Assembly (NCBI GenBank): GCA_015063325.1
Contig: SVUK01000012.1
Coordinates: 1 to 64,000 of the forward strand
Source: Oscillospiraceae bacterium
Lineage (GTDB): Bacteria > Bacillota > Clostridia > Oscillospirales > CAG-272
DNA length: 64,000 nucleotides
Direction: 5' to 3'
Of the stretch, positions 33,033-42,435 are shown one piece after another. The notes beneath the pieces are model-generated. The model did no database searches, had not been told where the DNA came from, and saw only the letters and a list, made by a program, of their open reading frames with translations. How positions within the stretch are numbered: the stretch's first letter is position 1; the number at the start of each line of letters is the position of its first letter. The translations under genes were made by a program, and so were the position numbers.

Positions 33033-34691
33033 ATGAAGTATTTAATCATTCCAAGCGCTACGGTTGTTCCCTCGGAATTGCAAAGTCAGTTCGGCAAAAT
33101 TCCAGCCTGCCTGTTCCCCTTGCAGGGAAAGACAATGCTTCAACGTTTGGTTGAAAAATATCAGAATTTTGTCGATCGGATCGTCGTAGTCGTTTTTCAG
33201 GAAAAGAAAATGGTTTACGATTACATTGCAATGACGAATTTGCCGGTGGAAATTCTGGAGCTGAAAACGCTCGGTCGGATGGGAGATACCGTAAAATTCG
33301 GCTTGCAAAGCGTTATGAGCCGGGAAGAACCGGCGGAAGCGGTTTTTGTCAACTTTGCGGATACGCTGATTTCCAATGTTCCTTATGAGCGGTCGGCAGA
33401 CGTCGTCTATTATACCGGAGAGCCGATTTCCGAAGAATGGACCTTTTTTGAACATCACGAGGGCAGGATCCACCATATTTTGGATAAATGCGAGCCGGAA
33501 ACAAAGGACCGCGCCATAGGCGACGTTTTTACGGGGGTGTTTGAGTTTGCAGACCCCGGCGCGCTTCTTGAACAGATGGAGATTGCGGAGCGCGAAGGGG
33601 ACGGGAGAATCGATCCCTTTTATGCGGCGCTGTCTCAATACAGTGAAAAGCGAGCTTTCGCGTGCGTTTTAGTTGGCAAATGGTATGACGTTGGACATTG
33701 GGATAAGTATTTGGAGGCAAAAACCAAGGTTCAGGCGCGCGCGTTCAACACTGTTGAAATTGACGAAAATCGCGGAATTCTTACAAAAAGCAGTACCAAT
33801 CGGGAAAAATTTTTGAAAGAAATTCAGTGGTATTTGAAAATGCCGGCGGATTTGCAGTGTTTTTTGCCGAGAATCTATTCGTACTCTTTGGATCAAAATC
33901 AGCCGTATGTTTCCATGGAGTATTACGGATATGCAACGCTGCACGAATTGTTTGTGTTTGGCGAAATACCCGGCGCAAAATGGAAACATATTTTTGAAAA
34001 ACTGTTCTTTTTAACGCAGTGCATGAAAGCAAACCGCTATGAAGGCGAAGGAAACCGGGAGCGCGCGCTGGAAGATATTTACGTCAAAAAGACGGTCGCC
34101 CGGCTGATGGATTTGAAAAAATCGGGCGTTATGGCGTCCTTTTTCGAAAAACCGATTCGGGTGAACGGCGTTGAATATCCGCCGCTGGATCGATACATTG
34201 AAAAACTTCCGGAGCTTATTCGAAAAAAGGTGATAGCGAATCAAACCGAATTTTGCGTGATTCACGGGGACTTGTGCTTTTCCAATATCCTTGTGGAAAA
34301 CGATTATTGCTTTTTGAGATTGATCGATCCTCGCGGCGAATTCGGCGAATTCGATATTTACGGAGATCCGAGATACGAGCTGGCAAAACTGCTCCACAGT
34401 CTTGACGGCGGATATGATTTTCTTATTGAGGATTTGTTTAACGTGCAGATTGAGGGGAACGATATCATTTTTGAACTTCCCGGAAAACGCGATCGTGTGT
34501 TAAAACTGTTTGTTGAAACCTTTTCGGAAGAATTAAAGAATTTTTCCGTGTTGAAATTGATCGAGGCACTGCTGTTTTTGAGTATGGTGCCGCTGCACGG
34601 AGACTATTTGAACCGGCAATATGCAATGTTGGCAACGGGTTTGCGCCTTGTAGATGAAGCCACCGAAGGAGACCGATCATGGATGAATTAA
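33033..34691 (+). CDS. Nucleotidyltransferase-like / phosphotransferase (kinase) fusion
   Basis: The 552-residue protein joins two domains. Residues about 1-235 look like a sugar nucleotidyltransferase (P-L-Q-G-K-T-M-L-Q-R, F-V-N-F-A-D-T, W-Y-D-V-G-H-W-D-K-Y), but the GxGxR nucleotide loop at the N terminus is missing. Residues about 260-552 form an aminoglycoside-phosphotransferase/choline-kinase-like domain with H411-G-D-x4-N and D432-P-R. With the two following genes it resembles the BcbE/F/G capsule cassette. It may phosphorylate a sugar or alcohol that the next-but-one gene activates. The ATG at 33033 follows GAGAGGAAG. Confidence 0.8.
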   Translation: MKYLIIPSATVVPSELQSQFGKIPACLFPLQGKTMLQRLVEKYQNFVDRIVVVVFQEKKMVYDYIAMTNLPVEILELKTLGRMGDTVKFGLQSVMSREEPAEAVFVNFADTLISNVPYERSADVVYYTGEPISEEWTFFEHHEGRIHHILDKCEPETKDRAIGDVFTGVFEFADPGALLEQMEIAEREGDGRIDPFYAALSQYSEKRAFACVLVGKWYDVGHWDKYLEAKTKVQARAFNTVEIDENRGILTKSSTNREKFLKEIQWYLKMPADLQCFLPRIYSYSLDQNQPYVSMEYYGYATLHELFVFGEIPGAKWKHIFEKLFFLTQCMKANRYEGEGNRERALEDIYVKKTVARLMDLKKSGVMASFFEKPIRVNGVEYPPLDRYIEKLPELIRKKVIANQTEFCVIHGDLCFSNILVENDYCFLRLIDPRGEFGEFDIYGDPRYELAKLLHSLDGGYDFLIEDLFNVQIEGNDIIFELPGKRDRVLKLFVETFSEELKNFSVLKLIEALLFLSMVPLHGDYLNRQYAMLATGLRLVDEATEGDRSWMN

Positions 34692-35083
34692 CGTTTGTAA
34701 TGGATGTAGACGGAACGATTTGCCCGATTAAGAAAAAGGACGAGCGGTATGAAGACCTTGTTCCTTATCCGGAAATGGTAAAAAAAATGAGAGAATACAA
34801 GGCAAAAGGCGCAAAAATCGTCTTGTTTTCTTCTCGCAATATGAATTCTTATAACGGCAATATCGGCTTGATCAACGCCAATACTGCTCCTATCCTGCTG
34901 GAATGGCTGAAAAAATGGGAAATTCCGTATGATGAAATCGTTTTCGGAAAACCTTGGCCGGGGAAAAAGGGATTTTACGTAGACGACAGAACCATTCGTC
35001 CCAAGGAATTTTTGCAGCTGTCGGTTGAGGAGCAGGAACAACTGTGCAACGAGGGCAGACTGCAACAAGGAGAAACGAAATGA
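34679..35083 (+). CDS. HAD-family capsule biosynthesis phosphatase (BcbF/EcbF-like)
   Basis: The 134-residue protein is a short HAD hydrolase without a cap domain. Motif I is D9-V-D11-G-T, motif II lies in L-F-S-S-R-N, and motif IV is Y-V-D-D-R-T near the end. The length and the C-I-P-I region fit the EcbF/BcbF type found in capsule loci. It probably removes a phosphate from an intermediate made or used by its two neighbours. It overlaps the kinase fusion by 13 bases and the nucleotidyltransferase by ATGA, so the three are translationally coupled. Confidence 0.85.
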   Translation: MDELTFVMDVDGTICPIKKKDERYEDLVPYPEMVKKMREYKAKGAKIVLFSSRNMNSYNGNIGLINANTAPILLEWLKKWEIPYDEIVFGKPWPGKKGFYVDDRTIRPKEFLQLSVEEQEQLCNEGRLQQGETK

Positions 35084-35808
35084 CGATCGTAATTACGATG
35101 GCAGGACTCGGCTCCCGATTTAAAAAGGCGGGCTACCGGTTGCCGAAATATCAGATCTCTGTTCATGGGCATACGCTTTTCGATTGGAGCATGCAAAGCA
35201 TTCGCGGCTTTTTGCCGGTGAATAAAATTTGCTTCATTGTCCGCAAAGAGGACAATGCCGCGGCGTTTATCGAGAGCGAGTGTAAAAAGTTTGAAATGAA
35301 GCCGACCATCATCGAGATTGATTATCTGACAAGCGGACAAGCGGAAACCGCCATGTTGGCAAAAGGCGAATGGAATCCCGAAGAACCGCTGTTGATTTAT
35401 AATATTGATACTTATGTTGAAGCTTTTCAAATGAAAGCCGCGGATATTTGCGGCGACGGATGGATTCCCTGCTTCCCGGGGGAAGGGGATCACTGGAGTT
35501 TTGTAAAATTAGACGCACAGGGACGCGCCGTTGAAGTTCGCGAAAAACAGCGCATTTCCAATCATTGTACGGTCGGCGCCTATTATTTCCGCTCCGCCGA
35601 ACTTTACGAAACGCTGTATCGGGAATATTATCTTTCCGGGAACTATCCGGTCGACGCCGGCGAACGCTATGTGGCGCCGCTTTATAACTACCTGATTCAG
35701 GAGAAAAATGGCGACGTACGAATTTCCGAACTTCCGAAATCGGTTGTCCATGTTTTGGGAACGCCGGAAGAAGTTGCGGTTTTTGAAAAGGAATTTTCAA
35801 ACAAATGA
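35080..35808 (+). CDS. Sugar-phosphate nucleotidyltransferase (BcbE-like GT2/NTP transferase)
   Basis: The 242-residue protein keeps the complete nucleotidyltransferase signature: M-A-G-L-G-S-R-F-K at about 7-15 followed by L-P-K-Y, and I-D-T-Y-V in the metal-aspartate position. It should couple a phosphorylated precursor to NTP, giving an NDP-activated building block. It is the catalytically intact counterpart of the degenerate domain in the kinase fusion two genes upstream. The ATG at 35080 overlaps the HAD stop. Confidence 0.85.
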   Translation: MTIVITMAGLGSRFKKAGYRLPKYQISVHGHTLFDWSMQSIRGFLPVNKICFIVRKEDNAAAFIESECKKFEMKPTIIEIDYLTSGQAETAMLAKGEWNPEEPLLIYNIDTYVEAFQMKAADICGDGWIPCFPGEGDHWSFVKLDAQGRAVEVREKQRISNHCTVGAYYFRSAELYETLYREYYLSGNYPVDAGERYVAPLYNYLIQEKNGDVRISELPKSVVHVLGTPEEVAVFEKEFSNK

Positions 35809-36806
35809 GCGCGGTGTTTTCTATCATTGTTCCGGTATACAACGTCGAGCGGTATTTGCCCGATTGCTTCAAAAGCCTATCCGAACAATCGTTTCAAAAT
35901 TTTGAAGTTCTGCTCGTCGATGATGGTTCTACCGATTCTTCGGGCACTCTCTGCGACGAATACCAAAAAATGGACGGTAGATTCAGAGCATTTCATCAGC
36001 CAAACGGCGGACTTTCTGCGGCAAGAAACACCGGGATTCGGGAAGCGCGCGGCGACTACCTTCTGTTTTTGGACAGCGATGATTTTCTGGTGGGAGCGGA
36101 CGCGCTTGAAAAGCTGGCAACCGCTTTGGAAACGACCCCGGACGTGCTGATTTACCGGATCACCGAATGGAATGAAGACGCGAGCACCGTTCTTTCGGAA
36201 TCTCCCATGCGGTTTGAGGAGAAAAAATTATTCCGCGCCGAGGAAATATTGGATTCGCTTTACACAACCGACGATGGTGCATACGTCACCATGGCGCCAA
36301 CAAAAATCGTGCGGCGGGAATTCTGCCTGCAAAATCAGCTGTTGTTTTTGGAAGGAATTTATCACGAAGACGACGAATGGATTGCAAGATTGCTTTCCGC
36401 GTCCCCCACGGTTGCGTTTTCTCCAGCGGCGGTTTACGGGTACCGCCATCGGTCGGGCTCCATTATCACGTCGGGCGAGGAGAAGAAAGCGGTCAAACGG
36501 GTGGAGGACAGGCTCAAAATTGCAAACATTATGTTGCATTCGGAAATGGCAAAAACACATCCTGCGGTTTGTTTATATGCTATCCGGTATTTTTGGAGCG
36601 CGCTTTGCCAAATCCGGTCTTTCTCTTCCGCCTCTCAAAAAAAGCTGTTCAAAAAAGCAAAAAGCCATGCTTCGGCGTTCCGTTGCTTCCGGTATTCCAA
36701 AAACCGGAAATGGCGTATTTGCGCAGGATTTGAGCGTATTTTCGGAATCCGGGCAACGGTTTGTTTTTTCACATTTGTAATACGCGGTAAAGGAGAATTA
36801 AAATGA
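35805..36806 (+). CDS. GT2 glycosyltransferase
   Basis: A 333-residue GT-A enzyme with I-I-V-P-V-Y-N-V-E, V-D-D-G-S at 38-42, N-G-G-L-S-A-A-R-N-T and L-D-S-D-D at 89-93. The C-terminal 90 residues are basic and helical. ATGA overlaps couple it to the genes on both sides. Donor and acceptor unknown. Confidence 0.92.
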   Translation: MSAVFSIIVPVYNVERYLPDCFKSLSEQSFQNFEVLLVDDGSTDSSGTLCDEYQKMDGRFRAFHQPNGGLSAARNTGIREARGDYLLFLDSDDFLVGADALEKLATALETTPDVLIYRITEWNEDASTVLSESPMRFEEKKLFRAEEILDSLYTTDDGAYVTMAPTKIVRREFCLQNQLLFLEGIYHEDDEWIARLLSASPTVAFSPAAVYGYRHRSGSIITSGEEKKAVKRVEDRLKIANIMLHSEMAKTHPAVCLYAIRYFWSALCQIRSFSSASQKKLFKKAKSHASAFRCFRYSKNRKWRICAGFERIFGIRATVCFFTFVIRGKGELK

Positions 36807-37924
36807 ATTCAACGGGATCTATTTCCAATCAGCAAACCGATGGGCGAAATTACGGAATTGATTTTTTGCGCATTCTTTGTATGGTGATGATTTGCGCGCT
36901 CCATGTTATGGATTACGGTGGGATTCAGAATATTTATGACGGTTCTTCCCCGGTCTTTTGGGGGCTTGATGCAATCAGTGCGCTCTGTATGTGCTGTGTG
37001 AACTGCTATGCGCTGATTTCGGGATATTTCGGCTCGGGTAGCAAAAGGCATTCCTGGAAACGCATCCTGGAACTTTGGATCGTTGTTCTTTTCTACTCCG
37101 TTGTTTTGAGCATTGCCTCTTTTGCAACCGCTCTTCTTCCTGCGTCTCCTATGAATGTTCTTGAAATGTTTCTCCCGCTCCTTACCGGGCGCTACTGGTT
37201 CTTCACTTCGTATTTCGTGATGTTCCTCGTTGGCCCTTATCTCAGTTATCTTGTGGAATCTCTGCCGAAAAAGCGGGTGCAAATTCTTTTGCTCGGTTTG
37301 CTGCTTCTGTTTTCGATCCTTCGGATTGCAACCCCCATTTTCGGAAAAGATCCGTTTTTACTCAATGCGGGACGTTCCCCAATTTGGCTTTGCTTTGTTT
37401 ATTTCCTCGGGGCGTATCTGAAAAAATATCCTTTGCCGCAAAAAATCCTGAAAATTCCGCCGTTTCTGCTCTATCTGCTGTTCTGCGGCATTGCTCTTTT
37501 TGAAGAACTGGTTTACTATAAAGTTTGCGGCATTCTCGGCTGGAGCAATTACGGGATTATTAAAAACAACATGATTTGGGTCCTTCTTTCCTCAATCTTT
37601 CTGTTCTATGCCTGCCTGTCGTTAAAGGTAAACAACTTTTGGGGAAAGATCATCAAATTTTTCTCTACGCTGTCTTTCGGCGTCTATCTTGTCCATATGC
37701 ATCCGCTCGGTGTCAAGCTGATGCGCGGACGCGCGGTGGTTTTTGCAGAAAAGATTCATCCTGCGCTCATCCCGCTTGCGGTCATTCTCGCTTCGGTTGC
37801 GCTTTTCCTCAGTTGCGCCGTGATCGACGCTTGCCGGCTCGGTTTTTTCAAACTGATTCGCATACCGAAGTTCTGCAAATTCGTAGATGACAAGCTTGCG
37901 CATATCACGTCTGACAAGGAATAA
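36803..37924 (+). CDS. Membrane acyltransferase (acyltransferase-3 family)
   Basis: The 373-residue protein has about ten membrane helices. It opens with the family motif N-Y-G-I-D-F-L-R-I-L-C-M and a nearby helix containing A-L-H-V, whose His is the usual catalytic residue. Such enzymes O-acylate exported polysaccharides or lipid-linked precursors, generally with acetyl groups. AAAGGAGAATTAAA precedes the start at 36803, which overlaps the GT2 stop. A second member of the family lies at 52.8 kb. Confidence 0.88.
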   Translation: MNSTGSISNQQTDGRNYGIDFLRILCMVMICALHVMDYGGIQNIYDGSSPVFWGLDAISALCMCCVNCYALISGYFGSGSKRHSWKRILELWIVVLFYSVVLSIASFATALLPASPMNVLEMFLPLLTGRYWFFTSYFVMFLVGPYLSYLVESLPKKRVQILLLGLLLLFSILRIATPIFGKDPFLLNAGRSPIWLCFVYFLGAYLKKYPLPQKILKIPPFLLYLLFCGIALFEELVYYKVCGILGWSNYGIIKNNMIWVLLSSIFLFYACLSLKVNNFWGKIIKFFSTLSFGVYLVHMHPLGVKLMRGRAVVFAEKIHPALIPLAVILASVALFLSCAVIDACRLGFFKLIRIPKFCKFVDDKLAHITSDKE

Positions 37925-37934
37925 AAGGTGTTTT

Positions 37935-38999
37935 ATGTCTGCAATCGTTTCAATCATCGTCCCGGTTTACAATGTAGAAAAGCAACTGTCGCGTTGTATC
38001 GAGTCGCTTCTTGCGCAAACCTACAAGGATTTGGAAATCCTGCTGGTGGACGATGGTTCCACGGATTCCTCGGGCGCACTTTGCGATGCATACGCAAAAA
38101 AAGATTCCCGTATTCAAGTCTTCCATAAGGAAAACGGGGGCGTCTCCTCGGCGCGAAATCTGGTTTTGCCGCTGGCAACCGGAACCTATCTCCTCTTTCT
38201 TGACGGTGACGACGCGCTTGATCCCGACACCGTGGAAAAATGCGTTGCCGCGGCAGAGGACGGCGGCTTTGATGCCGTTTGCTTCGGGTACCACCACTAT
38301 CTGGAAAAGACTTCCGGAGCCGTGGAGCTTTTGCGGGAAGACGCGAAGACTCCTTGCGATCTTTCAAAAGCCGATTTGATCTCCCGTTTTTCCGATCTGA
38401 CGCGCGCTGGGATATTTGATTTTATCACCGATAAACTCTTCCGCCTCTCTTTGATTCAACAGAACCATCTGCAATTCGATTCCTATTTCAATATGGGCGG
38501 GGAAGACGGCGTTTTCATGCTGAGTCTGCTTCCGCACCTCGGCAATCTGCGCGTGATCAACGATTGCTTTTACCGCTATTTCCGCCGCGAGGGACAAAGC
38601 GCAACGCTTTCCTTCCGCAAAGAAAAATTCGACCGTTATTATAAACGCCTGGAGCTGACTTATGCGTTCATGCAGGAGAACGGTTGCTTTGACGAGTCCT
38701 TTTTATGCGGCGTTTATTGCTCCAATGTTCTCTGGGTATATGACAGCCTGTTTTCCGAGACCTGCCGCCTCTCTTTGGGCGAGCGCAAAAAGTTCCTCAA
38801 AACCGCGTTCCAAAAATCCGGGTTGTATCCCGGCTTTGCCGCGGCAGCCCTTGCTTTTGCGACCGGACAAGATTTTGCCGCTTCCTCGCGCGGAAGCCGC
38901 AAAGCACTCCTTTGGATTCTGCAAAAAAAATATACCCGGCTTTTCCTGCTTCACTGCCTGCAGCTTTTCAAATTCAATCTTTCCCGAAAGAGGAGATAA
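37935..38999 (+). CDS. GT2 glycosyltransferase
   Basis: A 354-residue GT-A enzyme with I-I-V-P-V-Y-N-V-E-K, V-D-D-G-S-T-D-S-S-G and L-D-G-D-D. The ATG at 37935 begins the usual N-terminal strand, and the frame upstream is not conserved GT2 sequence. It lies 10 bases after the acyltransferase. The N-terminal 45 residues closely resemble those of the GT2 at 35.8 kb, which suggests duplication. Confidence 0.9.
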   Translation: MSAIVSIIVPVYNVEKQLSRCIESLLAQTYKDLEILLVDDGSTDSSGALCDAYAKKDSRIQVFHKENGGVSSARNLVLPLATGTYLLFLDGDDALDPDTVEKCVAAAEDGGFDAVCFGYHHYLEKTSGAVELLREDAKTPCDLSKADLISRFSDLTRAGIFDFITDKLFRLSLIQQNHLQFDSYFNMGGEDGVFMLSLLPHLGNLRVINDCFYRYFRREGQSATLSFRKEKFDRYYKRLELTYAFMQENGCFDESFLCGVYCSNVLWVYDSLFSETCRLSLGERKKFLKTAFQKSGLYPGFAAAALAFATGQDFAASSRGSRKALLWILQKKYTRLFLLHCLQLFKFNLSRKRR

Positions 39000-39002
39000 C
39001 GT

Positions 39003-40070
39003 ATGCCGTTTTTTTCAATCATTTCTCCTGTTTATAATACCGCGCCGTATCTGGATCAATTTCTGGATTCGGTTCTTTCGCAGTCCTTCCGGGATTTTGA
39101 ATTGATCCTGGTTGACGACGGCTCTACCGACGGCAGCGCAGAAATTTGTATGAAGCGGCAACAGGCGGATCCGCGGATCAAAATCCATACGCAAAAAAAT
39201 GCCGGCGCCGGCGCCGCGCGAAATAAGGGAATAGAGGTCTGTTGCGGACAGTTTTTGTTGTTTTTCGATTCCGACGACTGGATTCTGCCCGATTGTCTGC
39301 AACTTTTACACGATGAAATGTGCGCCGCGCCGACCGATCTTCTCATTTATGGGTCTACGGAGTTCTTTTATAATAAAAAGGAAAAATATCTCAAAAAAGA
39401 GGAGTCGGTTCCGGAGCCCGTTTTGCTTGAAACGGCAAGGGCTTGCAGAGATGAATTTTGCAAGCTGCTGTTCACCTCTGTCATCAACGTTCCGTGGAAC
39501 AAGGTGTTTCGGGCGGATCTGATCCGCAAAAATGAAATTCGGTTTCCGGACGTTCGCCGGGCGCAGGACGCGTTTTTCAATATGGAATATTACAAGCACA
39601 TCGCGTGCCTGCGAACGATTCAGGCACCGCTGTATTGCTATCGCTCCAATACCGCCGCAAAGATTTGGAAAAAGTTTCCCAAAGACCTTTATAAAATTGA
39701 TATCAAATACGACGCATATCTCGTCGATATTTTCAAGCAGTTTGAAATTTACGAGGGCGAGGGAAGAAAAAAGGTTGACGAATTGTTCTTCAATTCAATT
39801 TTCAGAACCGTCGGCTTTTATCGCAATCCGATTTGGCATTTGAGCGGTAAAGAAAAAGAGGACTATGCCAAAGAGATCCTCTCCGATGAATATAATCAGA
39901 AGCGCGCACAGGATGCGCTTGCTCCGGATCAGCATACGCAAACGATTCGTTCTTTAATTCTTTCGGCAGACGGAAGAGCAATGATCCGATATTTCAAAAA
40001 AGTACAGGCAAGAAACAAACTGTATCAATTTTACGCAAATACACTTCGCAAATTGATTAAGAGAAAATGA
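39003..40070 (+). CDS. GT2 glycosyltransferase
   Basis: A 355-residue GT-A enzyme with I-I-S-P-V-Y-N-T-A, V-D-D-G-S at 37-41, N-A-G-A-G-A-A-R-N-K and F-D-S-D-D-W. Gly-Ala replaces the usual Gly-Gly/Val-Ser after Asn in the middle motif. Start 3 bases after the preceding stop, so translation is coupled. Substrate unknown. Confidence 0.9.
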   Translation: MPFFSIISPVYNTAPYLDQFLDSVLSQSFRDFELILVDDGSTDGSAEICMKRQQADPRIKIHTQKNAGAGAARNKGIEVCCGQFLLFFDSDDWILPDCLQLLHDEMCAAPTDLLIYGSTEFFYNKKEKYLKKEESVPEPVLLETARACRDEFCKLLFTSVINVPWNKVFRADLIRKNEIRFPDVRRAQDAFFNMEYYKHIACLRTIQAPLYCYRSNTAAKIWKKFPKDLYKIDIKYDAYLVDIFKQFEIYEGEGRKKVDELFFNSIFRTVGFYRNPIWHLSGKEKEDYAKEILSDEYNQKRAQDALAPDQHTQTIRSLILSADGRAMIRYFKKVQARNKLYQFYANTLRKLIKRK

Positions 40071-40080
40071 CGAGGTGAAA

Positions 40081-41232
40081 ATGAAGAAGATTTTATTCGT
40101 TCTTCCGTCTCTCGGAATTGGGGGATTGGAACGCGTTTTGGTAACGTATGCAAATCTTTTTGCCGCCGCCGGGCATCAGGTAACGGTTTTGACCTTTGAC
40201 GAGGGGCAGGAACTTGCGCAGGAATTGTTGCCAAGCGTTCGGTTCCTATATAAATCGCCCAAGCCGCATCCGATTGGAAAACGACTGCCCTATATCCGGC
40301 ATCGGTTTTATGACGACGGTTTATGGGAGACCAGAGCCTCTGCAAAAGAACTTTACCGTTACTATGTGGGCAAAGAAAAATTTGATATTGAGATTGCCTT
40401 TTTCCGCGGTCGCTCGGTAAAAATCATCAGCGGCTCCACCAATCCGAATTCGGTAAAGCTCGCGTGGGTACATAACGATTATTCGGTGTGCGGCGGAGTA
40501 ACGGCAAATTTCAAAAACGAAAAACTGCTGAAAAAAGCATATCAAGCATTCGATTGCATTCTTGCGGTTTCGCAGCTTGCCGCAAAGAAATTCCGCGAAA
40601 GAATCGGCTTTTCCGGAGCGGTTGAAACGGTCTATAACCCCATTCCGATCGAAGAAATCATTCAAAAATCGAAAGTTCCCTGCGCGCGAAAAAAGAACGG
40701 ATTTACCGTTGTTTGCGCCGGCAGACTGGTCGACGCAAAGGGATTTGACCGATTGATCGACGCATTTTGCAGCGCGGAAAAACAAACCGGACGGAAATGC
40801 GAGCTTTGGATTGTAGGCGGCGGGGAACAATACGAATCGCTGTCAAATCAGATTGCCGAACGAAACGCCCAAAACATTTTTTTGGTGGGCGCGCAGACAA
40901 ATCCGTTTCCGTTCATGGCGCAGGCGGACTTGTTGGTTTGCGCCTCCCGATTCGAGGGCTTTAACTTGACGGTGGCGGAAGGGCTTGCGCTGGGAAAACC
41001 CGTCCTTTCCACAAACTGCACCGGTCCCACCGAAATTTTGGGGGACGGTAAATACGGCATCATCTGCGAAAACAGCACCGAGGGGCTGGAAGCCGCGCTG
41101 ACGCGCATTTTTGAAAACCCGGACATTCTCTTGCCCTACCGGGAGCTTGCAAAAGAACGCGCAAAGGCTTTTGACCAGTCCCACGCAATGCAAACATTGA
41201 ACGCTTTGATCGAGAAGGAATTGTTGAAGTAA
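40081..41232 (+). CDS. GT4-type glycosyltransferase
   Basis: A 383-residue GT-B enzyme starting K-K-I-L-F-V-L-P-S-L-G-I-G-G-L-E-R-V. Its donor site A-S-R-F-E-G-F-N-L-T-V-A-E-G-L-A-L-G has both E-x7-E glutamates, followed by T-G-P-T-E-I-L. The ATG at 40081 has GAGG 5 nt upstream; a GTG two codons earlier is part of that ribosome site. It lies between a GT2 and the pyruvyltransferase. Confidence 0.92.
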   Translation: MKKILFVLPSLGIGGLERVLVTYANLFAAAGHQVTVLTFDEGQELAQELLPSVRFLYKSPKPHPIGKRLPYIRHRFYDDGLWETRASAKELYRYYVGKEKFDIEIAFFRGRSVKIISGSTNPNSVKLAWVHNDYSVCGGVTANFKNEKLLKKAYQAFDCILAVSQLAAKKFRERIGFSGAVETVYNPIPIEEIIQKSKVPCARKKNGFTVVCAGRLVDAKGFDRLIDAFCSAEKQTGRKCELWIVGGGEQYESLSNQIAERNAQNIFLVGAQTNPFPFMAQADLLVCASRFEGFNLTVAEGLALGKPVLSTNCTGPTEILGDGKYGIICENSTEGLEAALTRIFENPDILLPYRELAKERAKAFDQSHAMQTLNALIEKELLK

Positions 41233-41247
41233 AACCGGAGGAAACGC

Positions 41248-42435
41248 ATGAAAAAAATTGCAATCGTCACATGGACGCGCGGCTGTAATTACGGAACGAT
41301 TTTGCAGGCGTATTCACTTTCCGATTTTCTCAATAAAAACGGGAATGACGCCGTTTTATTGGATGATTCCAAGCTTAACCAACAGTTTGAAAGCAATCAA
41401 CCCGGCAAAGAAAAAAGCCTTGTTTTGCCGACGAAACAGGAAGGAAAAATCATTCGTTTGCTGAAGAAAATCAAAAAGGCAATCGGCGTTTTCCTTTCCC
41501 CGAAAAAAAGAAGAGAGTATCGGAACGAACGCGTTTTTGAAGAGGCAAGTCAGCAAAAATTACTGGCGTTCCGGGCATTCAAGAAAGAATATCTCAAACA
41601 AACCAACCCGATGGGAGAGGACGAGCTGGAGTCGGTTGGCAAAGAATATGACGTCTATATTTGCGGAAGCGACCAAATTTGGACCTACCGATCGGATCGC
41701 GTTGCAAACTATTATTATCTTGGGTTTACGGCAAATGAAAAGCAACGCGTCGCATACGCGCCTTGTATCGGAGAGCAGAAATTCCCGGCGGAGAGTATTC
41801 TGCTGTTGCGGCAGCTTCTCGCGCGATTTTCCGCCATTTCCATGAGGGATGAACACGGCGCGACCTTGTTGAAGAAGCTTACCGAGCAAGAGATTGCAAT
41901 CGTCACCGATCCGGTGCTTTTGAAAACAAAAGAAGATTGGATTTCTGATTTCTCGTTGTCCGAAAGCGGAGAAAAATATCTTTTGTGCTACTTGTTGGGA
42001 AAGCACAAGTGGTATGAGAAAAAAATCAAACGCATTTCCAAACGGCTGAAATTGCCGATTCGGTGGATCCCCGTCAATCCGGAGCAAGCCTCCTTTTTGA
42101 AATTCGGAGAGGGACCTTGCGGACCGCGCGAATTTTTGGAGTTGTTCCGCAATGCAAGCTTTGTTTGCACCGATTCGTATCACGGAACGCTGTTTTCGTT
42201 GATTTTTGAAAAACAGTTTGTCAATTTTGAAAGATATACCAACGAGGAAAATTCCCAAAACCAGCGGTTTTATTCGATTTATCGCAAGCTTTGCCTGCCG
42301 AACCGGCTGTTGACCGAAGCCGACCCGGTTGACGAACTGCCGGCAATCCCATACGATTCGGTCAGGAAAAAAATGGAACAGTGCCGGAAAGATTCACAAG
42401 CTTTTTTGTTCAACGCATTGGAGGTTAAGCAATGA
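41248..42435 (+). CDS. Polysaccharide pyruvyl transferase family protein
   Basis: The 395-residue protein has the family features: N-Y-G-T-I-L-Q-A-Y-S-L near the N terminus, Y-I-C-G-S-D-Q-I-W in the middle, S-M-R-D-E-H, and the C-terminal V-C-T-D-S-Y-H-G-T-L-F-S. Members transfer pyruvate from PEP as a ketal onto sugars, adding negative charge, or act as other ketal or sulfo-type transferases with this fold. GGAGGAAACGC precedes the ATG. Confidence 0.9.
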   Translation: MKKIAIVTWTRGCNYGTILQAYSLSDFLNKNGNDAVLLDDSKLNQQFESNQPGKEKSLVLPTKQEGKIIRLLKKIKKAIGVFLSPKKRREYRNERVFEEASQQKLLAFRAFKKEYLKQTNPMGEDELESVGKEYDVYICGSDQIWTYRSDRVANYYYLGFTANEKQRVAYAPCIGEQKFPAESILLLRQLLARFSAISMRDEHGATLLKKLTEQEIAIVTDPVLLKTKEDWISDFSLSESGEKYLLCYLLGKHKWYEKKIKRISKRLKLPIRWIPVNPEQASFLKFGEGPCGPREFLELFRNASFVCTDSYHGTLFSLIFEKQFVNFERYTNEENSQNQRFYSIYRKLCLPNRLLTEADPVDELPAIPYDSVRKKMEQCRKDSQAFLFNALEVKQ

